Below, one piece after another: positions 9,419-18,169 of a stretch of 64,000 bases of DNA (the first letter of the stretch is position 1; the number at the start of each line of letters is the position of its first letter). Position numbers and translations under genes: made by a program. The stretch spans positions 1,922,001 through 1,986,000 of the forward strand of contig LT907983.1 in assembly GCA_900230115.1 (NCBI GenBank), given 5' to 3'. The notes under the pieces were generated by a model that saw nothing but the letters and a program-made list of their open reading frames with translations, was not told the origin of the DNA and searched no databases. This DNA is from Spirosomataceae bacterium TFI 002. Its GTDB lineage: Bacteria > Bacteroidota > Bacteroidia > Cytophagales > Spirosomataceae.

Positions 9419-10092
9419 CTATAAGGTAAAAGCCTCTGGATACGTTTTTTGCAGTTGCTCATGTACACTTTTCATTGCTTTGATTTGTGCTAATATGGCA
9501 ATAACAATTAAAGTGACAACACAAGTCCACAAAATCGAATCATACGAATTATATCCTCCTATTTTTCTGTCAAAAACAATGTTAAACAGATTTAAAAGAG
9601 AGACTGAACCACTAAGAAATACGGTTCCAAAACTTGCTTGCGTGAGGCTTAACTTCATTTTCCTATGAAATTTCCAAAGCTTCAAACCTCCGTATAGAGA
9701 AGGGGAAATAATCGCAATTGCACTGATGCCCAAAACAATTCCCCCCCAAAACTCGTAGAAATGGAATAAAAAAAGAGTCCAATTAGCAACGTTAAAATTA
9801 TCTGAGGAACTTGGAAAAAGGACCTAAGCTCTTTTAAGAATAGCTTCATGCCTTTTCGGTACTCTTTTTTTTGTTTCTCTTCCACAAACTCACTAAACCC
9901 AAAAAGTCCAAAAGAGCGATGTACATCTGATAAAGTATCGTGAAACTTCAAAATATCAGCGTCTTCTTCCAGTGTATTTTCAATTTTCGAAGCAATATGA
10001 TCCACCAGTTCAAGCTGTACATCGTAATAATCTACATATTTGCTTTTGACAAATTGTTGGATGATTTTTATATGTTCTTTATTAAGCTTCAT
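9419..10092 (-). pseudogene. HAAS-like membrane protein 6, split by a frameshift at a G7 tract
   Basis: The frame starting at 10092 encodes the family N-terminus ('MKLNKEHIKIIQQF', 'DYYDVQLELVDHIASKIE') and one membrane helix, then ends early at 136 residues. The frame ending at 9419 holds the missing C-terminal helices (from 'IVLGISAIAIISPSLYGG'). The switch falls at a run of seven C on the plus strand (9741-9747). One extra G on the coding strand would restore a ~224-residue protein similar in size to the five upstream paralogs. It is the last gene of the PadR operon. It may be decayed, phase-variable or a homopolymer sequencing error. Confidence 0.75.
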
Positions 10093-10816
10093 GCTTTTGC
10101 CTTTTTAGTTCTTCTATCACTAATTCTATTTGTGCCCAAGCAAGACAAGTATAGACAAATGCTACAATTGCAGCTATAATTAAGTAAACTGTTGAACCAG
10201 TATTGCCACCTAGGCTCTTGAAAAACACATTAAAGGTATTGAGTCCGCTTGAAAGTATTCCAAAAAACAACACAGTAGAAATAAGCAAGGCTAGCATTCT
10301 TGTTTTTCTAAATAGGGACTTCTTTTTCCTGGCTTTTATTGGCTCCGCTGCCAGCATCCATCTTGAACGTACACTCCAAGACTCTCGAATGGGCATAAAA
10401 AGCATCGGGACAATCATGCCTATCATGACAATAATTGCAAAAGGAATAAAAGCCAATTTGTTATCGTCTTTTATGAAAAAAGCGAAATAAAATGCCATTA
10501 TAACCCACAAAATAATTCGCCAGCTGGTAAACTGCTCCTTCATTTTTGAGCGTAGCTTTTTCTTTAGTTCTTTTTGAATTCCGTGAATGTATTCCGTTTC
10601 AAATGCCTTAAGGCCAAATGATCCTTTGAATTTTTTGTTGGAGAAAAGTGCCTTGGTTTGAACAAATGCACCCTCAAAGTCCTCACCACTACCAAGTCTT
10701 TGCTCCATATCACTCATAAAATGATCTAGCATTTCTTCATAGAAATCTTGATACTCCAAGCCCCAGCTGAGAAGGTAAGTTTCAATGGTTTCTATTTGCG
10801 ACGGGGTGAGATTCAT
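10082..10816 (-). CDS. HAAS-like N-terminal domain membrane protein 5
   Basis: A 244-residue predicted inner-membrane protein, fifth of six tandem paralogs. The first ~60 residues are helical with the shared pattern 'QIETIETYLL...YQDFYEEMLDHFMSDMEQRL', resembling the HAAS (HTH-associated alpha-alpha) domain often encoded next to PadR repressors. A conserved linker 'FGLKAFETEYIHG' follows near residue 75, then about four membrane helices. The start overlaps the upstream gene by 35 bases and the end overlaps gene 6 by 11 bases, suggesting coupled translation. The function is unknown; PadR linkage suggests a role in sensing membrane stress or small molecules. Confidence 0.75.
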   Translation of the reverse strand: MNLTPSQIETIETYLLSWGLEYQDFYEEMLDHFMSDMEQRLGSGEDFEGAFVQTKALFSNKKFKGSFGLKAFETEYIHGIQKELKKKLRSKMKEQFTSWRIILWVIMAFYFAFFIKDDNKLAFIPFAIIVMIGMIVPMLFMPIRESWSVRSRWMLAAEPIKARKKKSLFRKTRMLALLISTVLFFGILSSGLNTFNVFFKSLGGNTGSTVYLIIAAIVAFVYTCLAWAQIELVIEELKRQKHEA

Positions 10817-11540
10817 TTGGCATAAACGTGTTTAAAACTTTTGAAAAAAGTGCTAGTACATAGAGCAACATAAAACTTAACCAAACAGTCAAAAAAAGCT
10901 CTTTGTATATACCCTCAATTTCAAAAATGAATATTTGAAGATTTAAAGTTGAAGTCAAAAAAAAGAGATTATGGAAATAAGGGTAAAGCCCATTATATCG
11001 GCTTAGTTGCTTAAACTTTTTAGACTCCAAAGTCAGTGGCAAGCCCCTATTCCACTCTTTTATATAAGACTTTATAGCAGGTAAATTCTTCCATAGTATG
11101 GCCAAACAAGTCAGAAACAAAGTGCCAAATGTAATAGAGCCAAGCAAGACAAATCCTTGATTTGACTTGCTCTCAAACTTTAAAAAAGTACTAAGCCCCA
11201 CGACAACAAGCCAAAGGATGATCGAATAAAAACTGATATTGTTTCTGATTAAATCAAAAATTGTCCGTTTAAAGTTTATAAGTCCAGTATGGATAAACTT
11301 ACTTTCAAGACCTTTAAGTCCATACCGTGTAGGGGCTATCCAAGTTGACTTTGTAGCGATATTAGCAAACTCATGCGTAAGCTCAGGAAATGCATAATCG
11401 AATTCTTCCCCTTGGTCTAACTTGTTCTCCAGAGTCACAATAAAATGATCTAGCATCTCATTGTAAAAGTCTCGGTCACGAAGCTCATGACTTAGCAAAT
11501 ACAACTCTATGGTCTCTATTTGTGATGGCGTGAGTTTCAT
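10782..11540 (-). CDS. HAAS-like N-terminal domain membrane protein 4
   Basis: A 252-residue predicted inner-membrane protein, fourth paralog of the array. The N-terminal helical module is 'QIETIELYLLSHELRDRDFYNEMLDHF', and the linker motif is 'RYGLKGLESKFIH'. Four membrane segments follow. The ATG overlaps the previous stop as ATGA. Its own C-terminal tail runs 35 bases into gene 5, unlike the tidy four-base overlaps upstream. The stop may have been lost and replaced by a later one. Confidence 0.75.
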   Translation of the reverse strand: MKLTPSQIETIELYLLSHELRDRDFYNEMLDHFIVTLENKLDQGEEFDYAFPELTHEFANIATKSTWIAPTRYGLKGLESKFIHTGLINFKRTIFDLIRNNISFYSIILWLVVVGLSTFLKFESKSNQGFVLLGSITFGTLFLTCLAILWKNLPAIKSYIKEWNRGLPLTLESKKFKQLSRYNGLYPYFHNLFFLTSTLNLQIFIFEIEGIYKELFLTVWLSFMLLYVLALFSKVLNTFMPNESHPVANRNH

Positions 11541-12304
11541 GCTTTTTCCAAAAGTGTTTTGTCGTATTCTTTTTTGAAATGAATGAAATGGTCTGCAACT
11601 ATGAGTAGGAATAAAAATGCCATCACCAATTGACCAGTGTAAATATTTAAACCAAAAGGTTCTGCCTTCTGTGTCATATGCCTAAATCCTAGATACATAA
11701 AACCTGCTATTCCAACAAACGCCTTTTGGATTCGCTTTAGTAGTAAATAAAGTTGGTAGTTGGGTTTTAGTTGTAATTGCTTTCTTTTTGCAAAAGAAGT
11801 AATCATAAATCGGTACCATCTTAAAAAAGTGAACTGGTAATCAACTATTTTGGCCATATAACTGTAATAGAAAAATCGTGATAATAAAACAACAAGCACA
11901 ATTAAAACAACAAAGTATAAACCTTCCCCTCCGAAACGAAAGCCATAACTTAAATATAGAAGGAAACCAATAAGCCATGGAATACCTTCTTTGGCTTTAA
12001 ATAAGTTCAATGGTGCCCAATAACTAGCCTTTCTAAATTTCTTATCAAGCTTGTCATAATGCTGCATTTCTAAAGCCTTTAGGCCTTTGTACGTAATTAA
12101 TCCGCCAAATGTTTGGTGACTTGCTTCACTAAATGCTGTTCGAGTTAAGATAAATGAAGTTTCAAAATCGTTGCCTTTGCTTTTATAAGTTGCAATGGAG
12201 TCAATGAAATGATCAAGCATCTCCTCATAAAACTCAAGTGAGATCAAGTCTTGCTCGAGCAGGTATTTTTCTATGGCGTATATTTCGTGTGCTTGGAGGG
12301 TCAT
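11537..12304 (-). CDS. HAAS-like N-terminal domain membrane protein 3
   Basis: About 255 residues. I choose the ATG at 12304 (MTLQAHEIYAIEKYLL) over an in-frame ATG ten codons upstream. It starts exactly where the paralogs start and forms the same ATGA overlap with the preceding stop. The N-terminal module reads 'SLEFYEEMLDHFIDSIATY', the linker 'TYKGLKALEMQHYDKLDKK', and four membrane helices follow. The role is unknown, as for the other paralogs. Confidence 0.75.
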   Translation of the reverse strand: MTLQAHEIYAIEKYLLEQDLISLEFYEEMLDHFIDSIATYKSKGNDFETSFILTRTAFSEASHQTFGGLITYKGLKALEMQHYDKLDKKFRKASYWAPLNLFKAKEGIPWLIGFLLYLSYGFRFGGEGLYFVVLIVLVVLLSRFFYYSYMAKIVDYQFTFLRWYRFMITSFAKRKQLQLKPNYQLYLLLKRIQKAFVGIAGFMYLGFRHMTQKAEPFGLNIYTGQLVMAFLFLLIVADHFIHFKKEYDKTLLEKA

Positions 12305-13047
12305 ATTGCTTTCTTTTGACTTAGCATTTGCCAAATGGTACTCAGCATCATTCCAATTAATACAAGCAAACTAGCTTGAATGGTCTTAATTATTCTTATC
12401 TCTATTTGCAAATGGCTAACTATGAAAAAAGCATAAACCAAAATTATGGGGGCCGCAAGAAGTTTCCATGTGGCGTCCTTTTCCGCTTTTGTAATTAAAT
12501 TGGCTTTGGTCATTTTCTTGGCAAAAACCTTATAAACAGAGTTATGTAGATATTCCATTAAGGAGTCGGGTGTTAAAAAAAATGCACCAGCCACTATACC
12601 TAAACCCCAAATAAAACTTATTATAAAACTTCTGAAAAAACCATCGCCTATCATTATGTCAATGGAAAAACTAGTAGGTGCAAAGCGGTAGGAAAGTAGA
12701 AAAAGTATGATCCAAAAGATAATTCGATAACTCAAAACTTGATTACCTATTTGAGAGAGCAATTCTTTCTTGACCTTTTTATCTATAGCTTTAAACTTAA
12801 GGTGCTGAAGGGCTTTAAGGCCGGAGAAGCTATTTCTATAGCTTCCGAATATTGCCTTTGATTCTATTTTGTTTAAATCCAGTAATAAACCATTCAATGC
12901 TTTCTTAAAAGTCAATCCTTCCGCCATTTTATCTTCAATAGCTGAGCAAAAGTGATCCAAAAGCTCATCGTAAAAGTCTCGATAAACAAGACCCTTCTCT
13001 ATCAAAGTATCTCCCACTAGTTCTATTTGTGTGTGGTTCAGTTTCAT
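12301..13047 (-). CDS. HAAS-like N-terminal domain membrane protein 2
   Basis: A 248-residue paralog with 'MKLNHTQIELVGDTLIEKG', 'VYRDFYDELLDHFCSAIEDK', the linker 'FSGLKALQHLKFKAIDKK' and four membrane helices. ATGA overlaps occur at both ends. The strict spacing across the array indicates one polycistronic message and probably coordinated stoichiometry or membrane complexes among paralogs. Confidence 0.75.
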   Translation of the reverse strand: MKLNHTQIELVGDTLIEKGLVYRDFYDELLDHFCSAIEDKMAEGLTFKKALNGLLLDLNKIESKAIFGSYRNSFSGLKALQHLKFKAIDKKVKKELLSQIGNQVLSYRIIFWIILFLLSYRFAPTSFSIDIMIGDGFFRSFIISFIWGLGIVAGAFFLTPDSLMEYLHNSVYKVFAKKMTKANLITKAEKDATWKLLAAPIILVYAFFIVSHLQIEIRIIKTIQASLLVLIGMMLSTIWQMLSQKKAI

Positions 13048-13802
13048 GAGTTTCTATAAATATTTTCAGTTTTCTTGAAATAGAAATAGAGGGTAACGAG
13101 TAAGTATATGCTAAGGATAATGGCGAAGGTGAAGACTGCAGTTAGTCCATTAATGTTATGTGAAAACCAAAATTGAATATTCACCATTAATGAGAATAAA
13201 CAAATGGGTAAACAGCACATTTTTTTAAGTGAATGTAAATAACCGAATTCAGGCTTGAGCAAGGCGTGAAGGTTTGGGAGGTATTGAAATATACTAGCTG
13301 GTTCACTCCTGAACATTGGAGAATTACTAAATAGAACTAGTGTGGATGCTACAAATGTCGTCATCATTGCTCCTGCAAAAGCCCCATCCGAAAAATTTTC
13401 GAAACCCAAATAGTTTACTTTTAAATAATTCTCGAATTCAAAAAAAAGAAGAAATAAAATTGCCCAAACACCAAGCCTCCAAGTCAATATCTGCCTTTTA
13501 AGCGAATTAAGAAAGGCCCTTTTAACACCTCTATTAATTTCTTTGAATCGCTCCATTTCCAAAGCTCTTATACCAGTGAAGTACTTCCCACTTTCGATGA
13601 TATTAGATACTTTAAAAAAATGATCTTGAAACGCATAAAGCTCATTGTGCAAAGCAACTTCAAAGTCAGCATCTTCCCTATATTCGTTCTCAATTTTAGA
13701 GCATATGTGATCCACCATCTCATTCTCAAAGTCCTTGAAAACAAGTTTTTGCTCAGCTAATACTTCCTCTACTCTTGATATTTGTACCGCATTCAGTTTC
13801 AT
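13044..13802 (-). CDS. HAAS-like N-terminal domain membrane protein 1
   Basis: A 252-residue paralog directly behind padR (ATGA overlap). The N-terminal helices carry 'QISRVEEVLAEQKLVFKDF' and 'NEMVDHICSKIENEY'. The linker is 'YFTGIRALEMERFKEINRG'. Four membrane helices follow and the C-terminal tail is basic. The likely partner or target of the PadR regulator is this protein set, by analogy with PadR-HAAS pairs in other phyla. Confidence 0.75.
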   Translation of the reverse strand: MKLNAVQISRVEEVLAEQKLVFKDFENEMVDHICSKIENEYREDADFEVALHNELYAFQDHFFKVSNIIESGKYFTGIRALEMERFKEINRGVKRAFLNSLKRQILTWRLGVWAILFLLFFEFENYLKVNYLGFENFSDGAFAGAMMTTFVASTLVLFSNSPMFRSEPASIFQYLPNLHALLKPEFGYLHSLKKMCCLPICLFSLMVNIQFWFSHNINGLTAVFTFAIILSIYLLVTLYFYFKKTENIYRNS

Positions 13803-14131
13803 CCATTCGCAAGTTTTGGGTTGAGAATAGTGTTCAGGTTTTCGGCGAAAGCACGAAGTTCTGCTATGCGGTCTTTGGCAACGGCATTGCCTTTTGGAGT
13901 GATTTTATAGTATTTCCTCGTTCTTCCATCTACCTTTTCAGTTTCTGGAGTTAGTACCTCCTCAGCTTCAAGTTTGTGTAAAATGGGATATAGTGCACCT
14001 TCGGTAATTTGGATTTCGTCTTTGGTTATTTCCTTTACTTTTTGGGTAATTTCGTAGCCGTACATACGTCCATTGTCATGCAGTAACTTGAGAATAATCG
14101 TACTTAGGCTTCCTTTAATGTGTTTGTTCAT
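13799..14131 (-). CDS. PadR-family transcriptional repressor
   Basis: A 110-residue winged helix-turn-helix protein. The PadR signature is 'LSTIILKLLHDNGRMYGYEI' followed by 'ITEGALYPILHKLEAEEVL' and the wing 'GRTRKYYKITPKG'. It heads the operon of six membrane paralogs and overlaps the first by ATGA. PadR proteins commonly repress their own operon; a 12-base inverted repeat lies 39 bases upstream of the start. The inducer is unknown. Confidence 0.92.
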   Translation of the reverse strand: MNKHIKGSLSTIILKLLHDNGRMYGYEITQKVKEITKDEIQITEGALYPILHKLEAEEVLTPETEKVDGRTRKYYKITPKGNAVAKDRIAELRAFAENLNTILNPKLANG

Positions 14132-14169
14132 TGGGTTTCTTCGGTTCGAAGAGAATCTTATTTGATTTC

Positions 14170-14213
14170 AAATATACTTAATTTTCTTATGCATCAAATT
14201 CTTAGGTATATTT
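14170..14213. promoter_or_regulatory. Inverted repeat upstream of padR, candidate operator
   Basis: Arms AAATATACTTAA (14170-14181) and TTAGGTATATTT (14202-14213) are complementary at 11 of 12 positions across a 20-base spacer. The position just upstream of padR suits an autoregulatory operator. The rest of the 365-base gap before the next gene shows no other clear signal. Confidence 0.5.
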
Positions 14214-14497
14214 TTACTTAAGGAATGCTCTTTTACATTTATAGCCTGGCGAATAAAATGTTAAAGTCGAGCAAGCTCGGTTAGAGAGTGACTTTATAGC
14301 TTTAAAGTGATGAACTACTGTGGACTTTTAAGTTTATTTATCTGACAAAAATTGTGAGTTAATCGCCCGATAGGTTCTCTAAGAAATATCCTCCCTATAT
14401 TTAGGGATTTCAATAGTGTTTATTTTTTTAGACTTTTGATAAGCTGATTCCCTTGTTTCAGTGCTGTTTAAAAACAGCTTAATATTAAAAAAAAAAG

Positions 14498-15064
14498 ATG
14501 AAAGAAAATCAAGAAGTAAGTGTCGTTAAGAAGTTCTCTAATGAGTTTTTAAAAGTTCCGGAATTAATCTTTGAAGGTTTAATAAAATCAACAAATGACA
14601 AAGATCAATTAAATATTATAAATGCATATAGAAAACCATTAAGCGAGCAATTTAAGTCCTTATCATCCTTAATTAATGAAGGATTCGAAAGGTCAACATC
14701 TCAAGCGATTTCCGAAGCAGAAAATCTAATCACTCATGCTTCTGGACTTGAAATGATTGCTGCTGTAAAACCATTGTCATTGAACTTAAAAGGAATCTTT
14801 GGAAAACTTGGACTCGCATCAATTGCTAGAGAATTAAAAAAATTAATTCTTTTTGTTCTCGACCTTTTAAATGTTAAACCTTGGGTTATTGATCTTTTAT
14901 TATTAATCGATCAAATTTTAAATTCACTTTTAGGGTTGGATCTTCCTACCAAAATGCCAGCAATTCTATCCAGTATGGAACAAGACTATATGAAAGAGCT
15001 ATCGGCTCATTTCCAATTGAAAAATCAAAGAGTATTTCTATTTAATGGAGAATCAGAAGAATGA
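14498..15064 (+). CDS. Hypothetical helical protein with hydrophobic central segment
   Basis: A 188-residue protein I do not recognise. It is Leu/Lys/Glu-rich and mostly helical by composition. A hydrophobic stretch (about residues 120-150, 'LILFVLDLLNVKPWVIDLLLL') could be one or two membrane-associated helices. No signal peptide or catalytic motif is visible. The start follows an A-rich leader. It is isolated, with a perfect palindromic terminator downstream. Confidence 0.6.
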   Translation: MKENQEVSVVKKFSNEFLKVPELIFEGLIKSTNDKDQLNIINAYRKPLSEQFKSLSSLINEGFERSTSQAISEAENLITHASGLEMIAAVKPLSLNLKGIFGKLGLASIARELKKLILFVLDLLNVKPWVIDLLLLIDQILNSLLGLDLPTKMPAILSSMEQDYMKELSAHFQLKNQRVFLFNGESEE

Positions 15065-15161
15065 CAATTTAGAAAATAGATTTTTCTCAAAGTGTAATTG
15101 ATGAATTGCCAGTATGGTTCATCTTTAACCATTTCTTTTTTATCTAAAAGTATTTTTTGGC

Positions 15162-15195
15162 AATAGCATTGGAAACAATTGTTTCCAATGCTATT
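15162..15195. terminator. Perfect 34-base palindrome, probable terminator
   Basis: Fifteen-base arms (AATAGCATTGGAAAC and its complement) flank AATT, so the whole is a perfect palindrome. It lies about 100 bases after the hypothetical gene and about 80 bases after the end of the convergent CvfB-like gene, so it may serve both directions. The flanking T-runs are short. Confidence 0.55.
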
Positions 15196-15276
15196 TTAAT
15201 AGATCATATTCATAATCCTTTTTAAGTGCATATGTCCGATAAGAATTTATAGAAATGCAAGTTTGGCGAATATATT

Positions 15277-16107
15277 TCAAACCAACTTTATCCCAACATC
15301 CTCAATCACGATCAACTTTTGGCGATAGAGTCCGCCAATTGCCTTTTTGAAAACCTTCTTACTCATTTCTAGCTGAGTTTGAATATCAATTGGATCCGAT
15401 TTATCATTGAGATTGAGACTTCCTCCAGCTGCTTTGAGGCGATCAAGGATTATTTGTCCTGCAGGCTCTATGGAATCAAAACCAAGCTTCTTTAGAGAGA
15501 TATCAATTTTACCATCTTCTCTTACTAGTTTGACGTATCCTTTTGTTTCGTCGCCCCAAGCAAGCATTTTGAAAACTTCATTTTCATAAATCAAGCCTCG
15601 GTATTTATTATTAATAGCCACGTTGAAGCCAAGGTCTGTTTTATTCATCACGAGGAGGTCCACTTCTTGCCCAACTTCTAGATCGATATCGTCTTTTTGA
15701 AAATACCTATCAACTTTGCAAGAAGCTACCAATCTATCAGACTGCTCATCTAAATAAAGGTAAACGATTGTATAATCGCCAACTTGAAGTTTTTGGTTTT
15801 GCTCTCGAAAAGGAACAAACAAGTCTTTTTCCAAACCCCAATCCAAAAAAGCACCAATATTGGTCACATCTTTTACGTGAAGACAAGCAAACTGATGTAG
15901 CTGAATTGCTGGTGTTAATGTGGTAGCAATGATTCTATCTTCCGAGTCTTTGTATAGAAATACATCAAGCTCGTCGCCCACATTGCTTTCGATAGGAATA
16001 TATTTATGCGGAAGCAGTACATCGTTTCCTTCATCGTCGCCAAGGTAAAACCCCACAGACGTTCCTCTCAGCACTTTTAATTTGTTAAATTCCCCTAGTC
16101 GAAGCAT
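15277..16107 (-). CDS. CvfB/YitL-like S1 RNA-binding protein
   Basis: A 276-residue cytoplasmic protein with tandem OB-fold S1-like domains ('GEFNKLKVLRGTSVGFYLG', 'CLHVKDVTNIGAFLDWG', 'DLLVMNKTDLGFNVAINNK'). A C-terminal winged-helix segment ends in 'FKKAIGGLYRQKLIVIEDVG'. This arrangement is that of CvfB (conserved virulence factor B, YitL), an RNA-binding regulator in Firmicutes; the Bacteroidota role is unproven. The gene diverges from lysS. Confidence 0.85.
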   Translation of the reverse strand: MLRLGEFNKLKVLRGTSVGFYLGDDEGNDVLLPHKYIPIESNVGDELDVFLYKDSEDRIIATTLTPAIQLHQFACLHVKDVTNIGAFLDWGLEKDLFVPFREQNQKLQVGDYTIVYLYLDEQSDRLVASCKVDRYFQKDDIDLEVGQEVDLLVMNKTDLGFNVAINNKYRGLIYENEVFKMLAWGDETKGYVKLVREDGKIDISLKKLGFDSIEPAGQIILDRLKAAGGSLNLNDKSDPIDIQTQLEMSKKVFKKAIGGLYRQKLIVIEDVGIKLV

Positions 16108-16202
16108 AATTTTTTATTTCAAATGCAAAAGTCGTCAATTCTTTCTAATTCATCTTTTAATCATTTCAAAAAGAGCTTGGGTAGCTTTTGAGCTTTATTC
16201 CT

Positions 16203-16210
16203 TATTTTTG
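16203..16210 (+). promoter_or_regulatory. Bacteroidota -7 box for lysS
   Basis: TATTTTTG matches TAnnTTTG. It lies 26 bases before the ATG at 16236 and downstream of an in-frame ATG at 16188, which excludes the earlier start if this is the promoter. Confidence 0.5.
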
Positions 16211-16235
16211 CCCCCCAAATACAAAACTGCGGAAC

Positions 16236-17954
16236 ATGCTGCTAAGCGAACAAGAAATACTAAGGAGACAAAAGAGAGAACAAATCATGCAACTAGGGAT
16301 AGACCCCTACCCAGCAGAGATGTTCAAAACTAATGCAACAATTGCAGATATTCAAAAGAACTACGAAAATAGAAAGATCGACTATAAAGATATACAAATC
16401 GCTGGTAGATTGATGGGTTTCAGGATCATGGGTAGTGCGTCTTTTGCCGAGTTGCAAGACAGTACTGGTCGCATGCAGATCTATTTCCGTAGAGATGACA
16501 TTTGTCCTGATGATGACAAAACGATGTATAATACGGTTTTCAAAAAACTGCTTGACATTGGTGATATCATCGGAATTCAAGGACACGTTTTCACTACGCA
16601 AGTTGGTGAAATCTCTATCCACGTAAATTCATTTAAGGTTTTAAATAAATCACTTAGGCCACTTCCTGTTGTAAAAACAGATGAGGACGGCAAGGTACAT
16701 GATGGATTTACTGATCCCGAGCTTCGTTATCGCCAACGATATGTAGACCTGATCGTAAACCCAGAGAATAGAGATATATTCAGGAAGAGAGCTAAAATAA
16801 TAAGCACGATGCGTCATATGTTCGACGATCGTGGTTGGTTAGAGGTAGAAACCCCAATTCTACAACCTATTCATGGTGGTGCAGCTGCCAAGCCTTTCAA
16901 AACACATCACAATACACTCGATATGCCATTGTACATGCGTATCGCCAACGAACTTTATCTCAAAAGATTGATTGTTGGAGGTTTTGAAGGTGTGTATGAG
17001 TTTGGAAAGATGTTCCGTAATGAAGGAATGGATCGTACTCACAATCCAGAGTTTACTGCATTAGAATTTTACGTTGCTTACAAAGATTACAATTGGATGA
17101 TGGAAATCACCGAAGAGATTTTTGAAAAAGTAGCAATGGCTGTTCATGGGCAAACTAACTTCAAAGTGGGTGATAAAGAGCTTGATTTCGCAGGCCCTTT
17201 TGAGCGATTGAGCATTCTTGATGCCATTGAAAAATACACAGGAGTAAATGTGGAATCAATGAGTGAAGCCGAACTACTCGCTCAATGTAAAACTTGGGGA
17301 ATAGAAACCGACGAAAGTATGGGTAAAGCCAAACTTATCGATGAGGTTTTTGGAGAAAAAGTGGAAGCAAACTTAATTCAGCCTACGTTTATCATTGACT
17401 ACCCTGTAGAGATGTCGCCATTGACTAAGAAGCACCGTAGCAAGCCAGGTTTGGTGGAGCGATTTGAGCTTTTTGTAAATGGAAAAGAAATTGCAAATGC
17501 ATACTCTGAGCTTAACGATCCAATCGATCAGCGAGAGCGTTTTGAAGAGCAATTGAAACTTGCTGCTCGTGGAGACGAAGAAGCAATGGCTACTGACGAT
17601 GACTTCCTAAGAGCACTAGAATACGGTATGCCACCAACAGCAGGTATTGGAATTGGTATTGACAGACTTACCATGTTGTTGACAGATAATAGCAGCATTC
17701 AAGAAGTTCTTTTCTTCCCTCAAATGCGTCCTGAGAAAAAGGTCGAGATAGCAAAAGAAGAAGATTATGAAGCAATTGGAGTAGATAAAGTTTGGATTCC
17801 TGCTTTACAAAAAATGGGCTTTTTCACTATTGAAGCACTGAAGGAAGCAAATCCAAATAAAATATTTAACGATCTTGGCGGAATGCGTAAGAAGCTAAAG
17901 ATAGATGCAAAAATGCCTGATAAAAGCGAAGTAGAAGCTTGGGTTCAAGGGTGA
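16236..17954 (+). CDS. lysS: Lysyl-tRNA synthetase, class II
   Basis: A 572-residue enzyme that charges tRNA-Lys with lysine. The N-terminal OB anticodon-binding domain occupies about residues 50-150. Class II motifs are present: motif 2 'FRNEGMDRTHNPEF' and motif 3 'GIGIGIDRLTML'. The family usually ends near 'LFFPQMRPE', but here about 70 more residues follow, with a hairpin-like 'GVDKVWIPALQKMGF' and 'NDLGGMRKKLKID'. That extension is common in Bacteroidota LysRS as far as I recall. The start at 16236 is set by the -7 box at 16203. Confidence 0.96.
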   Translation: MLLSEQEILRRQKREQIMQLGIDPYPAEMFKTNATIADIQKNYENRKIDYKDIQIAGRLMGFRIMGSASFAELQDSTGRMQIYFRRDDICPDDDKTMYNTVFKKLLDIGDIIGIQGHVFTTQVGEISIHVNSFKVLNKSLRPLPVVKTDEDGKVHDGFTDPELRYRQRYVDLIVNPENRDIFRKRAKIISTMRHMFDDRGWLEVETPILQPIHGGAAAKPFKTHHNTLDMPLYMRIANELYLKRLIVGGFEGVYEFGKMFRNEGMDRTHNPEFTALEFYVAYKDYNWMMEITEEIFEKVAMAVHGQTNFKVGDKELDFAGPFERLSILDAIEKYTGVNVESMSEAELLAQCKTWGIETDESMGKAKLIDEVFGEKVEANLIQPTFIIDYPVEMSPLTKKHRSKPGLVERFELFVNGKEIANAYSELNDPIDQRERFEEQLKLAARGDEEAMATDDDFLRALEYGMPPTAGIGIGIDRLTMLLTDNSSIQEVLFFPQMRPEKKVEIAKEEDYEAIGVDKVWIPALQKMGFFTIEALKEANPNKIFNDLGGMRKKLKIDAKMPDKSEVEAWVQG

Positions 17955-17988
17955 GACTTTTTCATTGGTAGGCTTCCACATTTATAAT

Positions 17989-18014
17989 GCTCTGCTCATT
18001 TTTTTGAGCAGAGC
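17989..18014 (+). terminator. Hairpin after lysS
   Basis: A perfect ten-base stem GCTCTGCTCA / TGAGCAGAGC with a T6 loop lies 35 bases after the lysS stop. No T-run follows, so termination may be weak. A second hairpin with AATAAGC / GCTTATT arms lies at about 18081-18105. Confidence 0.55.
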
Positions 18015-18108
18015 TAAAGTAACATTTGAACAATTTATAAAGCCCTAGAAATCGTCTTTAGTTTATGAGTTTGAATCCCTTAATAAGCATAGCTTTTTTG
18101 CTTATTGG

Positions 18109-18159
18109 AGCTTGTCGTTCTGAGCATTATCAAGGGCGGAAGCCCGACATCGAAGCACC
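18109..18159 (+). repeat. Direct repeat copy A beside the GIY-YIG remnant
   Basis: A 51-base GC-richer unit beginning AGCTTGTCGT is repeated at 18626-18676 with about 46 identical bases. The two copies bracket the broken GIY-YIG gene in the same orientation. It contains the short hairpin GGGC GGAA GCCC. Confidence 0.7.
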
Positions 18160-18169
18160 AAAAGCGGTC

